A DNA stretch of 52,018 bases from Streptantibioticus ferralitis (GCF_029223525.1 NZ_JARHTQ010000043.1:1-52018), one strand, 5' to 3'; counted from the first letter of the stretch, positions 1-7,776 are shown. The notes: generated from the sequence alone by a model not told the origin. A program made the numbers and translations.

Positions 1-340
1 GCCCTAAAGGGCCTAAAAACGAATTCCTTTCGGAATTCTCGCCCCACCAGAATTCCCCTTCGGGGAATTCGTTGTGGTTTTTGTCGAGCCCCTTCGGGGC
101 TCTTTGTTGGCGGCTTTGAATTCCCGTTCCGGGAATTCTTGGTTGTTGTTTGTGATGGTTTTTCATCCCTTCGGGATGAGCTTCTAGTTTCTCTTTTTGG
201 ATTGATTGGTGGGGGCGGTCGCCTTCGGCGTCCGCTGGGGTTGGGCCCCTTCGGGGCTTCCTGCGTGACGGTGTATCACGGGGGTGGAGGCTTGGCGTCT
301 GCTGTAGATCCTAGCAGGTCAACGCCCCTGACGGGGCGTT
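1..340. other. Left telomere hairpin array
   Basis: The end holds nine short inverted repeats in a row: about 1-13 (GGCCC/GGGCC), 21-38, 50-70, 86-102, 118-138, 164-178, 220-230, 245-257 and 321-340. Six have the exact form arm-TTC-arm and one (21-38) has TTTC, so the complementary 3' strand would fold as C-GAA-G or C-GAAA-G mini-hairpins. Stems reach 9 bp at 50-70 and 118-138. The last repeat (321-340) has a different loop, TGAC. Streptomyces linear replicons end in 3' overhangs that fold into clustered hairpins and are patched by a terminal protein. This array fits that role, but the sequence is unlike the archetypal telomere. Confidence 0.85.
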
Positions 341-783
341 TATACGGGGTGCCGGGTGGCGGGTGGAGGGGCTGGCAGCTGGAGGGGGCGGGGGTGGTTC
401 TCGGGCTAAGGCATTTCGTGAAGATGGTTTTCCTTAGGTGCCGAGGTGCCTATTTGTCGCCTTTTTCGTGCTGGCCGTATGTGTGATACAAGAGCCTCTG
501 TTGCACGGGGCTAGTATCGGGCTTCCCTCTCCTGTCATTCCTGGTTTTACGACGTCCTCTAGGTTGCATTCCTCTCCCTCTTTCGCTCGCCGTAGACACG
601 ATGCCTGTTGAGGCCACTTTCATTCAAAAGCTGACTGTATTTTAGCTTGCTCAACTACGCACTTTAGTTGCCAGGAAATAGAGAGGGACCAAGCAGACTG
701 AGCGTCAAGAACAATGCGTCAGACGGGAATACGTAGACGTCCCATCAAATCCCGAAGACTCCAACGCAGTTAGCAAAGGATAA

Positions 784-799
784 GTTTGCAAACTAGAAA
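784..799 (+). promoter_or_regulatory. Subterminal 16-bp motif, copy 1
   Basis: The sequence GTTTGCAAACTAGAAA occurs four times in the window, twice near each end, always pointing inward. It consists of a perfect 10-bp palindrome (GTTTGCAAAC) followed by TAGAAA, which resembles an actinomycete -10 box. Copy 1 lies at the inner edge of the left TIR about 100 bp before the gene starting at 897. Its downstream flank (ACTCGTCAG) resembles that of copy 3 at the right end. It may be an operator/promoter or a recombination site. Confidence 0.6.
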
Positions 800-896
800 C
801 TCGTCAGTCTCGCCGCTGAGGTTGTCGGCGTGTACGCGCTCGTCGAAGTCGAAGGGGGCACCACGATGGAGCGCCACCAACCGAAGGGAGAAGACC

Positions 897-1184
897 ATGG
901 CGAGCATCAGCGCGCCGACGCCGGAGTACGGCGCTCCCTACCTGCCGATCACCACCGCCAGGAGCAAGCCCGTGTCAGCACACCTTGAACGCGTGGACAT
1001 CGCGGAGCTGGACGCCGAACAGCGGCGCTGGCTGCCGGACCCGATCCCGCCGGACCTGCGGATGGAACGCTGCACCGGATGCGGCCTGATCGCCGCCAAC
1101 ATCCCCGGACCAGGACTGGACCCCTGGAAGAAGCACTGGGACTACTGCCCCGGCGAACCAGAACCAGACGAAGACGAGGACTGA
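897..1184 (+). CDS. Hypothetical 95-aa subtelomeric protein with CxxC
   Basis: No family is recognised. The ATG at 897 is chosen because AGGGAGA sits 7-14 bp upstream and third-position GC becomes strong from there; the longer reading to 786 starts inside the 16-bp repeat and looks non-coding. The protein begins MASISAPTPEYG, has one CTGC cysteine pair in its second half (ERCTGCGLIAAN), a later WDYCPG, and ends in an acidic tail (EPEPDEDED). The cysteines could bind a metal, but only three are visible. It is the first convincing gene inside the left telomere, with a repeat copy on each side (784, 1231). A 21-codon frame (1189-1254) follows and overlaps the next ATG. Confidence 0.6.
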   Translation: MASISAPTPEYGAPYLPITTARSKPVSAHLERVDIAELDAEQRRWLPDPIPPDLRMERCTGCGLIAANIPGPGLDPWKKHWDYCPGEPEPDEDED

Positions 1185-1230
1185 CACCGTGCCGACACCC
1201 CGGCTGCGTCGCTTCGCCGCCTTGACGAAG

Positions 1231-1246
1231 GTTTGCAAACTAGAAA
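1231..1246 (+). promoter_or_regulatory. Subterminal 16-bp motif, copy 2
   Basis: Second left copy of GTTTGCAAACTAGAAA. The bases after it (TGCCATGATGGGCGC) nearly match those after copy 4 at the right end (TGCCATCATGGGCAC). Both are immediately followed by a start codon, so TAGAAA may be a -10 box giving a very short leader. Confidence 0.6.
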
Positions 1247-1250
1247 TGCC

Positions 1251-1460
1251 ATGATGGGCGCATCACAGCACACCCCCGTCGCGTTCCTCGTCTATCCGCA
1301 CTGCGTCGTGCCGGTCACGGCGCTGCCGCCCGGCGAGGACAAACGATGGGGCTGGACTCGCGGGAACTGGGAACTGCTGCCCCCCGGCCCCGAAGGGCCG
1401 AGAGGGGCTCCTGCATGCGACTCCGGTTTCTGTGCGAAGCCTGGCGGTGGTTCTAAGGAG
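1251..1460 (+). pseudogene. 5' fragment of a gene, probably truncated
   Basis: From the ATG at 1251 the frame has good coding character for about 55 codons (MMGASQHTPVAFLVYPHC, then a tryptophan-rich RWGWTRGNW stretch). Beyond about 1420 it loses third-position bias and runs antisense to the minus-strand gene at 1462-1818 without meeting a stop until 2426. I read this as the front of a gene joined to unrelated DNA, not as a 390-aa protein. The function is unknown. The alternative is a genuine small protein with an undetected frameshift. Confidence 0.4.
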
Positions 1461-1461
1461 G

Positions 1462-1818
1462 TCAGCCCAGGACGCGCCAGGGCTCGCGGCCGTTCTTGTC
1501 AGGTCCGGGCCGGGCATCCATCCCGGGGGCAAACCGTTCGTAGGCTTCTTTCAGGTACTCCGGCGACAGGTGCGATTCGGCGGCCAAGTCCTCAAAGGTC
1601 GTTGTCCCTTCCGCGAGGGCGAGGCCGATGGCCTCATACAGACACCCCTGAACCGAGCGGCTGGCCTGGACAAGATCGGCAACGGAGTCTGTCAGGCGGC
1701 CGTCGTGCAGGCTCTGGCGGGCGTTGTCATCGATCATGCTGGCTGCCACGGTCAACCCGGCGTCCAGCGACTTCCGCTCCTCGGGTAGCTGCCTGGCCGC
1801 TTTTCGGAGAATGCTCAT
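1462..1818 (-). CDS. Hypothetical 118-aa protein
   Basis: Starts at the ATG at 1818 (MSILRKAARQLPEER); a longer frame to 1905 has no coding character. The sequence is hydrophilic and probably all-helical. It contains a stretch resembling a helix-turn-helix (EDLAAESHLSPEYLKEAYERF), so it may be a small DNA-binding protein. No cysteines, membrane segments or signal peptide stand out. Together with the short gene at 1902-2063 it forms a minus-strand pair about 80 bp apart. No clear ribosome site is visible. Not recognised. Confidence 0.55.
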   Translation of the reverse strand: MSILRKAARQLPEERKSLDAGLTVAASMIDDNARQSLHDGRLTDSVADLVQASRSVQGCLYEAIGLALAEGTTTFEDLAAESHLSPEYLKEAYERFAPGMDARPGPDKNGREPWRVLG

Positions 1819-1901
1819 GGTGGCACGGTAAGGCCGGAACTCGGCGTCGGGTGGGCAACTTCCGAAAGCAAGCCCCGTACGGTGCGGAGCGGCCGTTCCC
1901 C

Positions 1902-2063
1902 TCACGACCGCTTGGCCAGGACCACCCCGGTCTCCTCACCGTCCGCCGCGGCATCCATGTCGTACGGCGGCAGGCCAGCCTGCAGCAGGGCCTCCACCAC
2001 CATCGTCGCCAGCTCAACCAGCCGCTCAGGCAGATCGTCGCCATCGATGACGGCCCGGCCCAC
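1902..2063 (-). CDS. Small hypothetical protein (53 aa)
   Basis: A short frame with strong third-position GC encodes VGRAVIDGDDLPERLVELA and ends GVVLAKRS. The coding signal continues a few codons upstream of the GTG at 2063 to an in-frame TAG near 2114, but no ATG/GTG lies in that part. The gene may start at this GTG or may be a 5'-truncated remnant. It is probably helical and acidic in the middle. Transcription would run into the 1462-1818 gene. Function unknown. Confidence 0.4.
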   Translation of the reverse strand: MGRAVIDGDDLPERLVELATMVVEALLQAGLPPYDMDAAADGEETGVVLAKRS

Positions 2064-2222
2064 GACATAAAGGCCGACCGGATCGCTCAGGCTGCTGGGC
2101 GAAGCCCATATCGGCGATTCCTAGCATGCGCCCTTCAGACACAGCTGATACACCAGTACCCAACGCCCGTAGGGGGCCCGCGCCTTCGCCGCCTCGCATC
2201 GCAGTGCGCCAGACTGCCACTC

Positions 2223-2426
2223 GTGACCGCACCACGACGCCCGCTGGGAACCGGCCCCCGCACCGACGATGCCCCGAACCAGGCGACCGCACTACGCGGG
2301 CGCACAGCCGCCGAACAGGCGGCGGAAGCGGTACGCATCAGTGCGGCGCACCACGCACCCGAGAACACGCCGAGGATGCCGTCGGCACTGCGCCGCACCC
2401 TGGGTACAGGCCCGCACGGCACCTGA
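2223..2426 (+). CDS. Possible small hypothetical protein (67 aa)
   Basis: From the GTG at 2223 the frame regains third-position GC bias and encodes a basic peptide in which RRPLGTGPRT near the start is echoed by RRTLGTGPHGT at the end, with a short alanine-rich helix (RTAAEQAAEAVR) between. No ribosome site is clear and no family is recognised. It could equally be a remnant of a longer gene, because the frame is open far upstream over non-coding-looking sequence. Confidence 0.25.
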   Translation: MTAPRRPLGTGPRTDDAPNQATALRGRTAAEQAAEAVRISAAHHAPENTPRMPSALRRTLGTGPHGT

Positions 2427-2556
2427 CCGCTAACGTCCCGCACCCTGCCGGTAGCGAAGGGACGGACGCGGACCACATCCCCGGCCGCGGCTCTTCCGGC
2501 GGCACCGTGCGCGAAGATGGGGCGGCGGCAACGAGACGCACCACGGAGGGGGATTC

Positions 2557-2961
2557 ATGGCTTCGGTCTGGGTAGCGACGAACACCACGCAGGAAGGGAC
2601 GTTCGCGCTGGTGCGGGACTGCGAGATCCGCAGCTTGCGCATGGACGGCAGCAAGCTACGCACCCTGACGGCGATGACCGCCGACCCCGAAGGGCCGCGT
2701 ACCGCCCTGGTCTACGCCCCGGAAACGGATGTGCCGTACCGGGGCATAGAGACGGCCCCGCCGTTGCCCCCGTGCTTCCACCTGGAATTGATCCACCACC
2801 TCGACAGCGCCCGCAACCTCGTCGCCAACGACCCCGAAGGACCGGTCCTCATCATCCGGGCCGGCCTAGAGGACGGCGAGTGGAAGTGGCGGACGTACAC
2901 CTACGACACGTTCCACGCCCACATGACCATGGAGGCGATCACTACCGCCGAGCAAGGCTGA
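2557..2961 (+). CDS. Hypothetical 134-aa protein
   Basis: The ATG at 2557 is preceded by GGAGGGGG at a good distance. The protein starts MASVWVATNTTQEGTFALVR and has alternating short hydrophobic strands suggestive of a small beta-rich domain, then an acidic, tryptophan-containing C-terminal part (DGEWKWRTYTYDTF). There is no signal peptide or membrane segment. Coding bias is good along the whole length. It is followed on the same strand by the Cys-rich gene at 2987. No function can be proposed. Confidence 0.65.
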   Translation: MASVWVATNTTQEGTFALVRDCEIRSLRMDGSKLRTLTAMTADPEGPRTALVYAPETDVPYRGIETAPPLPPCFHLELIHHLDSARNLVANDPEGPVLIIRAGLEDGEWKWRTYTYDTFHAHMTMEAITTAEQG

Positions 2962-2986
2962 TTCTCCTGCTCGGCCTTCGCATGAA

Positions 2987-3214
2987 GTGCGTGCCGAGCT
3001 GAAGAGGACCTGCGGGCGGTGCGGTCACAGCCTGCGGCTTCATGACAGACCCGCCCCTGAACGGGGCGTCGGGCACTCCCCGCCGGAGGCGTGTCACTCC
3101 AAGAGGGGCTGCGCGTGCATCGTCTTCATCCCTGCTGACGAGTGGTGTTCGTCGGAGATCGGCAACAGGTTGGGCGACACACCAGCCGCGCGGCGGGGCC
3201 GGACACGGACGTGA
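2987..3214 (+). CDS. Small Cys-rich (zinc-binding-like) protein
   Basis: The 75-aa frame starts at the GTG at 2987, 26 bp after the previous gene. It contains CGRCGHSLRLHD, then CHSKRGCACIVFIP. This spacing of CxxC, histidines and a second cysteine group resembles the very small zinc-ribbon-like proteins common in actinomycetes. The last 20 residues are basic and lower in complexity. The ribosome site is weak. The role is unknown, and the call rests on the cysteine pattern only. Confidence 0.5.
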   Translation: MRAELKRTCGRCGHSLRLHDRPAPERGVGHSPPEACHSKRGCACIVFIPADEWCSSEIGNRLGDTPAARRGRTRT

Positions 3215-3244
3215 GACCGAGGCCGAATCGAACGGGATACGTTT

Positions 3245-3505
3245 ATGGGATTCGCCGAGGGGCCGAAGGAGAAGAGCAGGTTGAAAAGTGCAGTTGTCGC
3301 TGTCGTCTTCGCGTCGCTTCTCACTGCTGCGGTCAGCGGTGGCCTGGTGATCGATGCGGGGGTGACCGGTGCCAGGGGCCTGATGTGGTCGGCACTGTTC
3401 GTCTTCCTGTGCTCGTTCGCCGCGTTCGCAGGATTGCTGGCCATCGAGTACCAGGTGATGCGGTCCGCCCAGCAGGCGCGCAACTACTGGACCCGGCGGT
3501 CGTGA
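3245..3505 (+). CDS. Small two-helix membrane protein
   Basis: The 86-aa protein begins with a charged stretch (MGFAEGPKEKSRLK). Two hydrophobic helices follow at about residues 16-38 (AVVAVVFASLLTAAVSGGLV) and 46-67 (MWSALFVFLCSFAAFAGLLA), then a basic tail ending NYWTRRS. Positive charges flank the helices, so both termini are probably cytoplasmic. No family is recognised. The ribosome site before the ATG is poor. It lies 95 bp before the coiled-coil gene at 3600. Confidence 0.6.
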   Translation: MGFAEGPKEKSRLKSAVVAVVFASLLTAAVSGGLVIDAGVTGARGLMWSALFVFLCSFAAFAGLLAIEYQVMRSAQQARNYWTRRS

Positions 3506-3599
3506 AGGAGCTCGACCGGCAGCCCGCAGATCGCACAGCACGCATGCTGGGAACTGCAGGGGTTCGGCGTCCGGGGGCGGGATATCGTGGAGGGGCCTG

Positions 3600-3899
3600 A
3601 TGTCCGTTTCGTTTCATGATCAAGCAGGAGTGTCCCGCGTGCCCGAGGACCCCATCGCCCACAACGAACTCGCTGCTCTGACCCGACGCTTCCAAGAGGT
3701 CGCGGAGAAGAACGATCGTGAGTTCGGGATCGTCAAGAGCGACTTGACGGCGGTGCGTCTTCAGGTGGGGAACCTTGATCAAAAGGTCGATCGGCTGGAT
3801 GCCCGCCTCGACGCGCTGGGCGAGCAGATGAACCGTAACCAGGCGCAGATCATCGAGCTGCTCTCGCGTCTGGTCGGTCGGGACCCTAGCGCCGGCTGA
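3600..3899 (+). CDS. Small coiled-coil protein
   Basis: The ATG at 3600 has GGAGGGG upstream. The 99-aa product has a predicted coiled coil over about residues 22-90, with heptad-like spacing in EVAEKNDREFGIVKSDL and LDQKVDRLDARLDALGEQM. It resembles the short coiled-coil proteins found beside many actinobacterial regulators and phage/plasmid genes, whose functions are mostly unknown. It ends just before a strong bidirectional terminator, so it is the last gene of the left plus-strand block. Confidence 0.65.
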   Translation: MSVSFHDQAGVSRVPEDPIAHNELAALTRRFQEVAEKNDREFGIVKSDLTAVRLQVGNLDQKVDRLDARLDALGEQMNRNQAQIIELLSRLVGRDPSAG

Positions 3900-3913
3900 A
3901 CCTGAATCTCCTC

Positions 3914-3960
3914 CAACGTCGACGGCCCGGCCTCCAGCGAGGTTCGGGCCGTCGACGTTG
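3914..3960. terminator. Bidirectional terminator hairpin
   Basis: A perfect 16-bp stem (3914-3929 with 3945-3960) and a 15-nt loop lie between two converging genes ending at 3899 and 3968. Confidence 0.8.
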
Positions 3961-3967
3961 CGTGCTT

Positions 3968-5062
3968 TCATGCCCTGGCGTTGGAGGCCTGTTGCCACTG
4001 GTTCGGCTGGCCAGCGGGGGTGAGGGCGTTGAGGTGTCGGTGGGCGACTGAGTTGGTGCCGAGGAGCAGGGCGGTGGGGGTGAAGTGCGGTTCGTTCAGG
4101 TGGCGTTCCAGTGCGCGTAGGCAGTTCCAGCGCAGGGAGGGGTGGGCGGAGTGGGCGTAGTGGTGGAGGTCGCCGTAGGGGAGCCAGGTGATGGCGGCGA
4201 GGTGGGCCAGGGCGTGGTTGTGCGGGTACAGCCGTAGGCAGCGTCCGGCTTCGACCCAGGCCCGGGTGCCGGTGCGGGGTTGGGGGTCGAACCAGGTGTG
4301 TTCCACCAGGAGGCTGAGGTGGGCGAGCTGCGGGTACAGCAGGAGCCGAGGGACGAGGACGCTGCAGATCACGGCTGGCCAGCCGCCGACCAGGTAGGCC
4401 GCGGCCAGGACGGCGGCAAGAGCGGCGACGCGGCCGGGGGCATGGCCGACGTTGGCGGCGATCCCGGCGGCGGTGGTGCGGATCCCGCGCCAGGTGAGCG
4501 GGTGGATGAAGGCGATGGCGGCCTGGCGGCGGGCGGCGCCAGGACGCAGCCCGGCCTGGTGGAGTTCTTCAAGGTTGGGGTCGACGCCGGTGACGGTGGC
4601 GTTGGGGTGGTGGTCGCGCACGTGCCGGGTGCGTCGGACGGTGGCGGGGGCCAGGCCGAGGGGGCGGTGGGCGAAGACCTCGGCGAGCAGCAGGTTGGCG
4701 CGCGGTGTGCGGGCGAGGACGCCGTGGATGGCGAAGTGGCTGATCTCCTGCAGGTGGCGGAAGTGGACGGCCACACCCGCGGCGGCCGCCGCGGCGGCGA
4801 GGGGGCCGTGGGCGGCGAGCAGCCACCAGCCGGTGATCTGTATCCACTGCCCGACCAGCAGCAGCGCGGGTGTCCAGTTGTTGGCACGGGCGCGCTGGAG
4901 GGCTATGAGCTGGGCGGCGTCGGCGGCGTGCGGTCGGCCGCGGGCGAACCATGCCCGGTCGATCTGGCGCAAGGCGATGCCGGTGGCGATGGCGGTTAAG
5001 CAGAGCAGCATGAGCGACCCCGAAGTGGCAGGAGGAAGCGGGAGATCCCCGCGCGAGATCAC
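3968..5062 (-). CDS. Membrane fatty-acid-desaturase-like protein
   Basis: The 364-aa protein has several hydrophobic helices (about residues 15-32, 65-100, 205-245) and the histidine clusters of the membrane di-iron desaturase superfamily: HFAIH at 109-113, HVRDHH at 147-152 and a third cluster around 295-305 (LHHYAHSAH). Enzymes of this family insert double bonds into, or hydroxylate, acyl chains or related lipids at the membrane, using O2 and an electron donor. The start may be the GTG at 5062, giving a nearly leaderless mRNA with TACTCT as -10, or the ATG at 5011. A GntR-type operator (5074-5084) lies directly upstream and is shared with the divergent acetyltransferase. The substrate is unknown. 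Confidence 0.75.
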   Translation of the reverse strand: MISRGDLPLPPATSGSLMLLCLTAIATGIALRQIDRAWFARGRPHAADAAQLIALQRARANNWTPALLLVGQWIQITGWWLLAAHGPLAAAAAAAGVAVHFRHLQEISHFAIHGVLARTPRANLLLAEVFAHRPLGLAPATVRRTRHVRDHHPNATVTGVDPNLEELHQAGLRPGAARRQAAIAFIHPLTWRGIRTTAAGIAANVGHAPGRVAALAAVLAAAYLVGGWPAVICSVLVPRLLLYPQLAHLSLLVEHTWFDPQPRTGTRAWVEAGRCLRLYPHNHALAHLAAITWLPYGDLHHYAHSAHPSLRWNCLRALERHLNEPHFTPTALLLGTNSVAHRHLNALTPAGQPNQWQQASNARA

Positions 5063-5073
5063 TTAGAGTACAT

Positions 5074-5084
5074 CTAGTGACTAG
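5074..5084. promoter_or_regulatory. GntR-type operator (CTAGTGACTAG)
   Basis: The 11-bp palindrome is identical to the one at 7839-7849 and differs only in the central base from 7820-7830, both in front of the gntR gene. Here it sits between the divergent desaturase and acetyltransferase genes, so the same regulator probably controls them. Confidence 0.6.
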
Positions 5085-5230
5085 CTTCTTTGCTGCTCGG
5101 CGCGGGGCTGCAGCTGCCCGGGGGCGAGTGGCCCCGTCAGATCGCCTGCGTGTACGTTCCCGGAGGCGCAGAGCCTCTTGTTGAAGCGGTAACTCGGTTG
5201 TCAGCCAAGCGGCATGGGGGGATTGAGTAC

Positions 5231-5815
5231 ATGATCGGCAACGCAGGTGAGACCCAGGTACTACTCGAGACGCCCCGGCTCGTCCTGCGCCGCTTCACGC
5301 TGGCCGACGTGCCCGTGTTCGCTGCCTACCGCTCGGACCCGGTGATCGCCCGCTACCAGGCCTGGACCGCACCGGTGCCGCTCGACGTCGCCGCCGCAAA
5401 GCTCCGCGAGTTCGCCGCTGCCGACCTCGGGCAGCCCGGATGGTTCCAGTACGCGGTCGAACTCAAGGCCGACGAGTGCCTGATAGGCGATGTCGGCGTG
5501 GACCTGCACGAGAACCTGGTGCAGGCCATGTTGGGTTTCACGGTCAAGGCTGACCGGCAACGGCACGGGTATGCCACCGAGGCGGTGCGCGCGGTGCTGC
5601 GGGACCTGTTCGAACGCCGCGGCCTGCACCGCGTCTCCGCGGAGTGCGACACCCGCAACCTGCGCTCCGCGCGGCTCCTGGAACGGGTGGGTTTCCAGCT
5701 TGAGGGGCCGAGCGACCAGTGGTTCAAGGACGAGTGGACCGAGGGCTTCCTCTACGGCCTGAACGGCGACCGATGGGGTCAACCGACCGCGGATCACCCG
5801 GCCGGAGCAAGCTGA
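5231..5815 (+). CDS. GNAT family N-acetyltransferase (RimJ/RimL type)
   Basis: The 194-aa protein opens with the typical LETPRLVLRRFTLADVP of RimJ/RimL-like acetyltransferases. It has the acetyl-CoA binding region RQRHGYATEAVRAVL at about residues 110-124 and the closing motif TRNLRSARLLERVGF near 145-160. It would transfer an acetyl group from acetyl-CoA to a protein N-terminus or small amine. The ATG at 5231 is preferred to the upstream start at 5090 because homologs begin just before the LETPRL block and a G-rich site (GGGGGGA) precedes it. It is divergent from the desaturase and probably under the GntR operator. The acceptor is unknown. Confidence 0.8.
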   Translation: MIGNAGETQVLLETPRLVLRRFTLADVPVFAAYRSDPVIARYQAWTAPVPLDVAAAKLREFAAADLGQPGWFQYAVELKADECLIGDVGVDLHENLVQAMLGFTVKADRQRHGYATEAVRAVLRDLFERRGLHRVSAECDTRNLRSARLLERVGFQLEGPSDQWFKDEWTEGFLYGLNGDRWGQPTADHPAGAS

Positions 5816-5863
5816 CCGGCCTGCAAGCCGGGCTCTCGGCTCACTCCAGCAGCGCTCCCCGCA

Positions 5864-5910
5864 TGACGAGGCCGCCCCTGAACCTGCACGGTTCAGGGGC
5901 GGCCTCGTCA
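5864..5910. terminator. Strong terminator hairpin
   Basis: A perfect 21-bp stem (5864-5884 with 5890-5910) and a 5-nt loop follow the acetyltransferase. About 150 bp of apparently empty sequence separates it from the converging gene ending at 6063. Confidence 0.85.
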
Positions 5911-6062
5911 CTTCCAGTGGTCGGCCGCTCCCCTGTTTCCGTGCTGTCGGCACGTTTGGACCATGCCCAGCGCGGTGGCAGCTGACCGTTTGATCGAGGT
6001 GTTACGGCCTCAGATGGAGACAGAAGCCGAAAGCGTGGGCGCCGGTGGGATCGGACGCCGGT

Positions 6063-6971
6063 CTACAGCGCGTCAACACCTTCCTTGACGCGGTCGCTGT
6101 CCCAGGTGTCGGCATCCAGCATGGGCCGGGCGAGGGTCTCGTATTTCTGCAGGACCAGCGGGGCGGAGTCGGCGCCTTGTCCCCATACCGATTCGAACCG
6201 CTGGCTCCAGCGGTCGACGCCCTTGAAGTACACGCTGGAGCGGCCCTTGGTGAAGTCCGCGTCGCCCTGTTCCTCTTCGACCAGAACGGCCGCGCCCGCG
6301 AAGACGATGTAGTCCACGGCCTGTTCCGCGCGCAGCCGGTCGCGGACGGCCAGGCCGCAGGTGACACCCAACTCCCGGTGGTGCGAAATGAGCTGGAGCA
6401 GGTCGCGGGTGTAGTCCTCGCGGGCCAGGTCGGCGGCGTGGGCGATGAACAGCCGGCTGATGGTGCCGCCGGACTCGATGAACTGCCGGTTGGCCGCGAG
6501 GTATTCGCGGCGCCGGGTGAGCAGGGACGGGTCGGTGGTCAGGTCGGCCGCCAGGATCCGCTGCGGCTCGGACTGGGAGCTGATGAGCGTCTTGACGAGC
6601 ATGACCGACAGACGGGGAACCTCGCTTGAGTACACCCGCAGGTGTCCATCCGCGATCTCCCCGTACTCGGCGACCAGGTCGCTCTCCAACTGCGCGCGGA
6701 TCAGGTCGTAGTAGTGCGCGTCATCCATGGCATTGAGGTTATTGGCGCGACGCAGCGTGATAAAGCGCCGACGCAGCCATATATGGGTGGCGACCAGAAC
6801 CAGGACGATCACGGTCTCCGCGACCAGCAGGATGTTCTTCACGCCCCGGCCCGAGTTGGCCCAGGCGACGATCGGGGTGACGATCCCGATCAGGCCGATG
6901 GCGTTGGTCAGCGCCGGTGACGCCAGTGCGCTGGCGGTCCGGGCCGCCGGAGTGCGGCGCGGTGCAGACAC
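6063..6971 (-). CDS. Membrane-anchored hypothetical protein
   Basis: The GTG at 6971 is chosen because GAGGAGGGGG lies 9 bp upstream; the ATG at 7007 gives 12 extra residues without such a site. The 302-aa product has two transmembrane helices near the N-terminus (about residues 20-37 and 42-62) and a long cytoplasmic domain. The C-terminal half (ESGGTISRLFIAHAADL, then AVDYIVFAGAAVLVEEE) recalls the ligand-binding-like or effector-like domains seen next to actinomycete HTH regulators, but I cannot name it. It follows gntR by 43 bp on the same strand and is probably co-transcribed. Confidence 0.6.
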   Translation of the reverse strand: MSAPRRTPAARTASALASPALTNAIGLIGIVTPIVAWANSGRGVKNILLVAETVIVLVLVATHIWLRRRFITLRRANNLNAMDDAHYYDLIRAQLESDLVAEYGEIADGHLRVYSSEVPRLSVMLVKTLISSQSEPQRILAADLTTDPSLLTRRREYLAANRQFIESGGTISRLFIAHAADLAREDYTRDLLQLISHHRELGVTCGLAVRDRLRAEQAVDYIVFAGAAVLVEEEQGDADFTKGRSSVYFKGVDRWSQRFESVWGQGADSAPLVLQKYETLARPMLDADTWDSDRVKEGVDAL

Positions 6972-7014
6972 GAGTCGTTTCCCCCTCCTCGGCCCGCAAG
7001 GGGCCATAAACCGT

Positions 7015-7776
7015 TCACGATGGCTGCCCGGCCGCGGGCACGGGGACGTCGTAGAGGACGTCCCAGCGCTCAGGGGGCACCACGATGTCCGCGGTCTCCA
7101 CCGCGCGCCCGCTGGTGTCGTAGTAGGTGCGGGCGATCAACAGCGCCTGCGATCCCGTGGGCAGCCCCAGCACCTGCGCCTGGTCCTCATCGAGATGGAT
7201 CGGCCGCGGCACTTCGACCACCCGGGCGACCGTGATGCCGATGTGCGCCATACGGGCCACCACCCCGCGTCCGGCCAGCGGTCCGCCCTCGGGCAGGACG
7301 ATGACGGTGCGGTCGGTGACGGCCATCGGCTCCCAGCTGGTGATCAGCATGACGGGCTGCCGGTTGGCCAGGACCTCGTAGGCGGTGCGGACGCACAGGT
7401 CGTCGGTGGCGATGCCCAGACGGGAGGCGATGTCCGATGGTGCCGGGACCTTGGCGATGCTGTTGGCCTCCCAGGTGCCGTCGAAACCGGCGGGGAGCAG
7501 GCCCGGGGTGCGGTGAGTCTCGGTGCGCAGCATGGTGCGGCGCTCGTAGGTGGCGCGCACGTAGGTGCCCGAGCCGGCCCGGCCTTCCAGCAGGCCCTCA
7601 GCGGTCAGGATCTCCTGAGCACGCCGGATGATGTTCTCCCCGACACCCAGCTCAGCACCCAGGGTTCCGCGCGAGGGGAGCCGGTACCCGGCGGGCCAGG
7701 TGCCGTCGGCGATCCGCTCACGGAACGTGCTGGCGACTCGCAGGTAGGCCGAGGATCGTGACGTGCCGTCAGCCAT
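7015..7776 (-). CDS. GntR family regulator with UTRA domain
   Basis: The N-terminal winged helix (about residues 8-75; LRVASTFRERIADGTW, then GTLGAELGVGENIIRRAQEIL) is followed by a UTRA ligand-binding domain (about 85-250) as in the HutC/KorSA subfamily. The ATG at 7776 has GAGGAGAGG just upstream; longer frames start inside the operator. Family members repress target promoters until a small ligand binds the UTRA domain. Two CTAGTSACTAG palindromes overlap its own promoter (TAGATT as -10) and the divergent promoter for 7884/8132. A third copy sits in the desaturase/acetyltransferase promoter, making it the likely regulator of the whole 4-9 kb block. Confidence 0.85.
   Translation of the reverse strand: MADGTSRSSAYLRVASTFRERIADGTWPAGYRLPSRGTLGAELGVGENIIRRAQEILTAEGLLEGRAGSGTYVRATYERRTMLRTETHRTPGLLPAGFDGTWEANSIAKVPAPSDIASRLGIATDDLCVRTAYEVLANRQPVMLITSWEPMAVTDRTVIVLPEGGPLAGRGVVARMAHIGITVARVVEVPRPIHLDEDQAQVLGLPTGSQALLIARTYYDTSGRAVETADIVVPPERWDVLYDVPVPAAGQPS

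Larger units (their letters stand above)
1..800. repeat. Left terminal inverted repeat (imperfect)
   Basis: The reverse complement of the last 0.8 kb of the window aligns with this stretch throughout, with scattered substitutions and small indels. Similarity is highest in the outer 340 bp, continues through the 540-720 block, and ends at the GTTTGCAAAC motif near 784. The left end starts with GCCCTAAAGG whereas the right end reads GGGCCCTAAAGG, so two terminal bases are probably missing here. I see no convincing gene in 1-896. The reading frame 139-486 is an accident of the hairpin array and lacks third-position GC bias. Confidence 0.85.

Noticed and set aside
1-340. Series of transcription terminators
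   Set aside because: Hairpins are tandem, present at both extreme ends as inverted copies and conserved by covariation, which fits telomere structure.
139-486. Open frame in the left telomere (115 aa)
   Set aside because: It is made of hairpin arms, lacks third-position GC bias and its mirror in the right TIR does not keep the frame.
1233-2426. 397-aa plus-strand open frame
   Set aside because: It begins at a TTG inside the 16-bp repeat and crosses two minus-strand genes. Only about 1251-1420 and 2223-2426 look coding.
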